This document shows, piece after piece, positions 31,005-35,711 of a stretch of DNA of 35,711 bases. The notes beneath the pieces were generated by a model. The model did no database searches, had not been told where the DNA came from, and saw only the letters and a program-made list of their open reading frames with translations. Source of the stretch: Pseudomonadota bacterium (lineage in GTDB: Bacteria; Pseudomonadota; Alphaproteobacteria; Rhizobiales; Hyphomicrobiaceae). The stretch spans positions 1-35,711 of the forward strand of contig JAKALI010000002.1 of the NCBI GenBank assembly GCA_021813195.1, in the 5' to 3' direction. Both the position numbers and the translations under genes were made by a program. Positions within the stretch are counted from its first letter, which is position 1. Every line of letters starts with the position of its first letter.

Positions 31005-32246
31005 ATGGGGATTGTGGCGTCGACACCGCTTGGATTTGTTCGCCTCGCAGGCCCACTGTTGGCGCTCGCAGCGTTGACACTTGGCCTGCTCGTCGATCCC
31101 AGCCCACCCGCATTCGCTGCCTCAGCGGAGCAGAAATTCGCACAAACGCTGCCCGCTGCCGAGCGCAAGGTGTTTGAAACCTATGCGCGCGCGCGCGCCT
31201 TTCACGATCTCACGGTCAACGAGTTCTGGGCCGAGATCGAGGAGAAGCGCAAGAAGCGCCGCGCGAAGCGCAACGCAGGAACTCCGATTGGTCCAAAAGA
31301 TTACGTACAAGGTTTTCCGCCGGAATATACGGGCGTCCAACTTCCCTCCGATCTCGCCAAACGCTGGGCGGCGTACCAGGCTGCCGAGGCCGAGAGCCGC
31401 CCGCCTGCTCCGCCGCGTCCTGGCTTGCAGGACTTTTTGGCCCACGCGAAATCCGTCTATGGCTTTGTGCCCGACCGCATCGCGGAACGTGATTTCAAGC
31501 GCCGATATGCGCGCGAAGCGCTAGCCAATGGCCTCACCAAAGATCAAGTCGTGCGCGTCTATGCCCTAGAAACGAGCGGCCTCGGCACCGCCGACATGGT
31601 TGCTGGCATCCACCCCATCACGCGCAAGGGCAGTCCCATTTCGACTGCGATTGGCTACGCTCAATTGCTTGCAGCCAATTCGACTAGCGAACTTGTCAAG
31701 CACGGATCGGATTTTATTCAGCGCTTGAAGCGCATGGCAAAAGGTGCCCGAACTGCGGACGAGGCAGCACGCTACGAGCGCAAGGCGCAAATCCTTTCGA
31801 GCATGCTCACGGATGCCAAATCAATACCGAATACGTGGGAGAGTCACGTCGCCTTCGCCAAAACGGCCAAAGGCCTTGGCATCCACGCCATCAATGTGGA
31901 CGGCGATATCGGACCCTGGCTACAGGTTTTGAAACTTCTGGGGTTGAAAGAGATTGCCGAAAAGCGCGATCGACCACGCCTGACGGGGGCGGAGATCGAG
32001 CTCATGAACCTTGCCGGTCCGATGACGGGATTGGAAATGATGACGCCAGTGGGTGCCAAGGCAACCACGCCCAATTTCTTTGAGCGCAGCGCGTACTGGC
32101 GCAATACCATCGTCCGCGGGAAGACCGGAGCGGAGTTATTGGCGGCGTTGGACGAGCGCATGGATAAGAACGTCAAGAACGAGGGTGCTATTTTGTTCGC
32201 GCAAGTATTTGATGAGGTTGCAACCGAGATGGCTGCCGGCCGCTGA
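31005..32246 (+). CDS. Secreted protein with a possible lysozyme-fold (lytic transglycosylase-like) domain
   Basis: A 413-residue precursor. The signal peptide spans about 1–38 (LLALAALTLGLL core, cleavage after AFA). A Lys/Arg-rich helical part follows (55–135), with a Pro-rich stretch near 133–140, then a domain in which YALETSGLG (Glu189) is followed 25 residues later by STAIGYAQLLAANS. Glu-Ser/Thr-x-x-Gly plus GYAQL is the pattern of the catalytic glutamate and the following helix in SLT-type peptidoglycan lyases, so I infer a lysozyme-like fold. Activity is unproven, and the remaining sequence is not like known Slt, MltC or MltE. The ATG at 31005 follows GGGAGG by about 12 bases and places the signal peptide at the N-terminus. 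ATGs at 30939 and 30960 are the alternatives. Confidence 0.72.
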   Translation: MGIVASTPLGFVRLAGPLLALAALTLGLLVDPSPPAFAASAEQKFAQTLPAAERKVFETYARARAFHDLTVNEFWAEIEEKRKKRRAKRNAGTPIGPKDYVQGFPPEYTGVQLPSDLAKRWAAYQAAEAESRPPAPPRPGLQDFLAHAKSVYGFVPDRIAERDFKRRYAREALANGLTKDQVVRVYALETSGLGTADMVAGIHPITRKGSPISTAIGYAQLLAANSTSELVKHGSDFIQRLKRMAKGARTADEAARYERKAQILSSMLTDAKSIPNTWESHVAFAKTAKGLGIHAINVDGDIGPWLQVLKLLGLKEIAEKRDRPRLTGAEIELMNLAGPMTGLEMMTPVGAKATTPNFFERSAYWRNTIVRGKTGAELLAALDERMDKNVKNEGAILFAQVFDEVATEMAAGR

Positions 32247-32462
32247 TCGGCGCGACGTGGCACGATCCTTTCCATCAGCGCATGCCAAAAAAATTCGTGA
32301 TCGCCCCCGTCAACGCGCTGGCACACGTGAAGCCGCTGTCGTGCCTGCGGTTCTAGCCGAGCGTACCCCGCGCCCAGCGGCCCTTTTCGCAGAACCTGTC
32401 ACACAGCTTCCGTCCAGCACCTGTAAGTATTGTGCAGCGCATCAAACGTGGTGACGTGCACG

Positions 32463-33263
32463 ATGGACGATTTTGCTGCAACAGAGCTGGCGCAACCAGT
32501 TGTCGACCTACGCGGCCGCCGGGGCCTGGTCGTCGGGATCGCTAATGAGAACAGCATCGCCTACGGTTGCGCCCTAGCTATGCAGCGCGCGGGGGCTAAG
32601 CTCGCGGTGACGTACCTCAACGCCAAAGCCGAGCCGTACGTGCGACCGTTGGCGGAACGCTTGGGGTCGCCCATTATCGTGCCGTGCGACGTTCGTGAAC
32701 CCGGTCAATTGGAAGCCGTTTTCGATACTGTGCGCAACACGTGGGACGAACTCGATTTTGTGCTTCATTCGATTGCATATGCGCCACGCGAGGACTTGCA
32801 TGCGCGCGTTGTTGATTGTTCGCGCGACGGTTTCTTGATGGCCATGGACATCTCCTGCCACTCTTTCGTGCGCATGGCCGCACTCGCCGAATCGCTTATG
32901 CCTCGCGGTGGGGCACTGATGACCGTGTCGTTCTACGGGGCAGAAAAGGTGGTGCCTCATTATAATTTGATGGGACCGGTAAAAGCCGCACTGCAATCGG
33001 TCGTGCGCTATTTGGCAGCGGAACTTGCGCCCAAGCAGATCCGGGTGCACGCTCTCTCACCCGGAGCCATTCGTACGCGCGCAGCAAGCGGCATCAGCCG
33101 CTTCGACGAACTCTTGGAGCGGGAAGCCGCAGAGACCCCACAGCATCAGCTCGCCACGATCGAGGATGTCGGCAATCTGGCTGCATTTCTGGCGAGCCCG
33201 GCCGCGGCGCGCTTGACCGGCACCGTCATCCACGTCGACGGCGGACGCCATATCATGTCCTGA
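32463..33263 (+). CDS. fabI: Enoyl-ACP reductase FabI homologue with substituted first tyrosine
   Basis: An NADH-dependent enoyl-[acyl-carrier-protein] reductase, the last step of each fatty-acid elongation cycle. The 266-residue SDR protein has the FabI-type cofactor loop VVGIANENSIAYG and the helix MGPVKAALQSVVRYLAAEL. Catalytic Tyr167 and Lys174 stand in the family order Y-x6-K, and RTRAASGI is in the substrate loop. Ten residues before Tyr167, where E. coli FabI has Tyr146 (SYLGAE), this protein has Phe157 (SFYGAE). The ATG at 32463 follows GGTGA. It stands alone with no fab or acp neighbour, so it may be a second FabI dedicated to a special chain or an ordinary scattered housekeeping copy. 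Confidence 0.85.
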   Translation: MDDFAATELAQPVVDLRGRRGLVVGIANENSIAYGCALAMQRAGAKLAVTYLNAKAEPYVRPLAERLGSPIIVPCDVREPGQLEAVFDTVRNTWDELDFVLHSIAYAPREDLHARVVDCSRDGFLMAMDISCHSFVRMAALAESLMPRGGALMTVSFYGAEKVVPHYNLMGPVKAALQSVVRYLAAELAPKQIRVHALSPGAIRTRAASGISRFDELLEREAAETPQHQLATIEDVGNLAAFLASPAAARLTGTVIHVDGGRHIMS

Positions 33264-33389
33264 GGCGCGCTCTAGCCACTCGCACGCAAACGGGCAGCTC
33301 TCACGCGAACCGCTGTGAGCGCGTGGAGTTGGACTTTCCTCATGACTTAACTTATGTCGGCCGCGACGGCGTCATCCGCCAAGTTCTGC

Positions 33390-33659
33390 CTACTTGCAGG
33401 CAACCTGCGTTGCGCGGCACGTGGTGACGATGCCCTGGTATTTGCAGCTCACGTTCGTCGCACCCCGGCCCTTGCGTCCCGCCATCACGTTCGACTGGTA
33501 AAGGGACTCTTTGGCCAGCAGCGTAGCGACTTCTTTCGTGATTGCCGTCGCACTCCCAGCCGCGCGCACGCAATGCTTGCCAGCCATTGCGGTGGCGGTT
33601 GCGAACGTCAGTCCTGCCAACAGCGCGCAACCGTAGGCGACATTTTTTGCGATCATCAT
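33390..33659 (-). CDS. Small secreted four-cysteine protein of unknown function
   Basis: An 89-residue precursor. The signal peptide ends in TAMA (cleavage about 26) and the mature part is about 63 residues, with four cysteines in KHC, VSCK, TTCRA and VACK. These could form two disulfides in the periplasm. The pattern HCVRAAGxATxITKExA…C…CxAxxxxCK resembles small hypothetical proteins I recall from Hyphomicrobiales; function unknown. GGGAGA seven bases before the first of two tandem ATGs strongly supports translation. Within its leader a GGCGC–AAATCA–GCGCC hairpin (33682–33697) may influence expression. It is convergent with fabI. Confidence 0.78.
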   Translation of the reverse strand: MMIAKNVAYGCALLAGLTFATATAMAGKHCVRAAGSATAITKEVATLLAKESLYQSNVMAGRKGRGATNVSCKYQGIVTTCRATQVACK

Positions 33660-33911
33660 GACTTTCTCTCCCTAAAAATTGGGCGCAAATCAGCGCCTTC
33701 AACTATGCGACGAAGGGGGCAGGCTTTGAAGTCACAAACAAAGCCAATCCTCTTGGCGACCTGAAATTCAATTCTATTGTTGCAGTTCGATCACCCGCAT
33801 TCATCGAATGACGCCGCAGACCCCGAGCGGCCGTGCATTGACTTTCTGAACGCAACCGTATTCGCTGACTGCGATCAATAGGAAGACTGACATTTTCTGG
33901 ACCACATCGCC

Positions 33912-35711
33912 ATGGCTCGCAGCTCGGCGCCCCAGCGCCTCAAGACGAACTGGGCCGCGCTTGGCGCTCAATTCATGGCAGCGCGGGATTATCGGGCCGC
34001 CAGCCAGGCCCTTGCCAACGCCGTCCAGGCCGAAAAGTCGTCCGCCATCCACCGGTATCACATCGCTCTTGCACATATGGCTCTGGGTGAAACCGGGGCC
34101 GCTGCCGAGCAACTCACCGAGGCGATCCGGCTGCGCCCCGGCATGATCGAAGCCATTCAGCGCTTTGGCGCCTTAGTTGCGAGTCGAAGCCTGCCCGCGA
34201 ATGTTCACCTCAATTTGGCGGGGCTCAAAATCGCGATGGCTTGCGAGACGGCGAATCGCGAGCAGATCTCCGAAGTCGCGGTCTATTATGCGGCTCGTCA
34301 AGCACCGCTGCGCAAGGCGCTCGCACACGGGCGCGAACTGGGGTTCCTTGAGACTGCTCGCGGTTTGTGCCTGCGCACGACCGGCGAAATGTTAAGGGAC
34401 GATCTTCTCAACAAAGCCCTGGCACACAGCATCATTCGTATGCCCGATCTGGAGCAACTGCTGTGCGCTATTCGGCGCGTCGCCCTGCTCGAACTTCCCA
34501 GCGATCGGTTCAGGGACCGGGCACTGGTCGCGTTTCTGATCACCCTGATGCGGCAGGCCTGGATCAACGAGTATGTCTGGCCGATCAGCGACGCGGAAGA
34601 AGCTGCTCTAGACGCGCGGCCAATCGACATTGCGAAGCTCGCTAGCGGCGACGCCGACGAGGGAATACACACTGTGCTGGCAGCACTTTATCAGCCGGTA
34701 TCGGCGGTTGTGGGCCCTCGAGCGAACCTCGATGCACTCAAGGCGATACGGCCGAATGCTGCGCGCGACGCCATCATCGAGCAATTTGCCGAACAAGTAG
34801 ACCTCAGCGAGCGCGCAGCACGCATCGGAACTTTGGGCGAAATTCGTGCTCCCACCTCGCGTAAGGTGGCCGCAATGTACGAAGGTTACCCCTATCCGCG
34901 CTGGAACAGCCTCAACGTTTTGACCACCCCGGAAGTTTGGAAATCGGACATCGAGACCGCACTCGGGCCCGGGCGCCTCAGTTTCATGGATCGCCCGTTC
35001 AACGTCTTGATTGCCGGCTGTGGAACAGGACTACAGGCCGTCGCCGCGAGTTTCGTCTATGGTTCGAATGCTCAGATCACCGCCATCGATTTATCCGCAG
35101 CAAGTCTCGCCTACGCGCAGCGTATGGCTGAGCATTTCGGCGCCCAGAATGTGACGTTCCAACAGGGTGATATCCTGAACCTGCCCAATTTCCCAGAATT
35201 GACGGATAAATTTCAAATCATCGAGTGCACCGGCGTGCTGCACCACATGGCGGATCCAAGCGAAGGTTTGCGATGCCTCAAGGCGTGTCTTGCAACGGAC
35301 GGCTTGATGCTGATTGCACTCTACAGCGAGATTGCGCGCGCCAAATGGACGGCGCTCAAAGCGGATCCCGACTTTCCGGGCGAAGACTGCGACGACCGGG
35401 CCTTGAGGCAATACCGAGAAAGGCTGTTCCAACGGTCCGAAGCGGAGGTGGGCGCGGAATTCAAAGGATTGCGCGACTTGTACCTGACAAGCGGTTTTCG
35501 TGATTTGATTTTGCATGTCAGCGAACAGCGCTTTACTCTGCCTCGCATCGATGCCCTCTTGCGTGCAGAAGGGTTGGCGTTTCGCGGTTTCCTCAACCGA
35601 CAGAGCTTCGCGGCCCTGCAGGGGCAATTTCCGAACGAACCCTGGCCCGGCTCCCTCGAACATTGGGCTGAGTTCGAGGCTGCCAATCCGAGCCATTTCG
35701 CAGGCATGTAT
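33912..35711 (+). CDS. TPR-containing SAM-dependent methyltransferase, 3' end beyond the window
   Basis: The frame is open from the ATG at 33912 to the last base (600 codons), so the C-terminus is missing. Residues about 22–85 form one or two TPR-like helical pairs (RDYRAASQALANAVQ…ETGAAAEQLTEAIRLRPG). A long helical middle follows, then EGYPYPRW (YPYPRW at 326–331), a string I associate with TPR–methyltransferase fusions, and a class I Rossmann domain with IAGCGTG (AGCGTG at 368–373), AIDLS, and ECTGVLHHMADP as motif IV/V. The acceptor is unknown; relatives are often near glycosylation or cell-surface loci. An in-frame stop lies 24 bases upstream, so this ATG is the first possible start, with only a weak ribosome site. 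TTGACT at 33838–33843 is a possible -35. Confidence 0.85.
   Translation, partial: MARSSAPQRLKTNWAALGAQFMAARDYRAASQALANAVQAEKSSAIHRYHIALAHMALGETGAAAEQLTEAIRLRPGMIEAIQRFGALVASRSLPANVHLNLAGLKIAMACETANREQISEVAVYYAARQAPLRKALAHGRELGFLETARGLCLRTTGEMLRDDLLNKALAHSIIRMPDLEQLLCAIRRVALLELPSDRFRDRALVAFLITLMRQAWINEYVWPISDAEEAALDARPIDIAKLASGDADEGIHTVLAALYQPVSAVVGPRANLDALKAIRPNAARDAIIEQFAEQVDLSERAARIGTLGEIRAPTSRKVAAMYEGYPYPRWNSLNVLTTPEVWKSDIETALGPGRLSFMDRPFNVLIAGCGTGLQAVAASFVYGSNAQITAIDLSAASLAYAQRMAEHFGAQNVTFQQGDILNLPNFPELTDKFQIIECTGVLHHMADPSEGLRCLKACLATDGLMLIALYSEIARAKWTALKADPDFPGEDCDDRALRQYRERLFQRSEAEVGAEFKGLRDLYLTSGFRDLILHVSEQRFTLPRIDALLRAEGLAFRGFLNRQSFAALQGQFPNEPWPGSLEHWAEFEAANPSHFAGMY

Noticed and set aside
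32282..32356. 24-codon frame (MPKKFVIAPVNALAHVKPL…) between the transglycosylase-like gene and fabI
   Set aside because: No ribosome site, no signal, no neighbour that would explain it; too short to support.
1..35711. Search for CRISPR repeats, IS terminal repeats, integrase, tRNA or rRNA
   Set aside because: None seen on either strand by reading; no regularly spaced direct repeats of CRISPR size and no transposase-like coding sequence.

Overview
This looks like a chromosomal segment of an alphaproteobacterium, most likely order Hyphomicrobiales (Rhizobiales). The inference rests on high GC, dense tightly spaced genes, the order CoA pyrophosphatase–DUF6111–CCA transferase, a class II DAHP synthase, a rhizobial-type FabI, a split methylmalonyl-CoA mutase, and small H-NS-like and four-cysteine secreted proteins of the kind seen in that group. 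There is no IS element, prophage, integrase, CRISPR array, rRNA or tRNA that I can support, so this reads as ordinary chromosome with accessory pockets and not as a mobile island.

Layout. 1–10.6 kb: a 5'-truncated penicillin-binding protein 1C, a type 2 PHA-depolymerase-like lipoprotein and an LpxQ-like outer-membrane barrel (all +); class II DAHP synthase and a YceI-like secreted protein (both -); a 612-residue membrane protein of unknown family and a PYROXD2-like FAD oxidoreductase (+). 10–13.3 kb: rRNA and tRNA modification (rsmD and an rluB-like pseudouridine synthase, coupled on -; tadA on +), then a cytoplasmic patatin. 13.3–18.3 kb: large and small subunits of B12-dependent methylmalonyl-CoA mutase on the - strand, separated by a sulfotransferase-like gene. 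18.8–22.3 kb: a HerA/YjgR-like ATPase coupled to a secreted c-type cytochrome, a 40-residue secreted peptide candidate, and a patatin lipoprotein. 22.4–27.1 kb: an Fe-type superoxide dismutase diverging from a MacAB-like efflux operon (adaptor, ATPase, permease, joined by ATGA overlaps). 27.4–28.5 kb: an H-NS-family protein with a clear terminator and two small proteins. 28.6–35.7 kb: nudL–DUF6111–cca operon (-), a lysozyme-fold-like secreted protein, a FabI with an active-site substitution, a four-cysteine secreted protein (-), and a TPR–methyltransferase running off the window.

Functionally the window mixes envelope biology (PBP1C, LpxQ-like barrel, YceI, patatin lipoprotein, MacAB efflux, transglycosylase-like protein, FabI), translation maintenance (RsmD, RluB-like, TadA, CCA transferase) and central metabolism (DAHP synthase; propionyl/ethylmalonyl-CoA carbon through methylmalonyl-CoA mutase).

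I find no clearly new multigene system. The strongest leads are: a dyad-symmetric array of four TGAAC/GTTCA half-sites, phased at about one helical turn, midway between sodB and the efflux operon; a CpxP-like helical insertion in that operon's adaptor; the membrane protein at 6513–8351; the sulfotransferase inside the mutase locus; the Tyr-to-Phe change in FabI; and the 40-residue secreted peptide.
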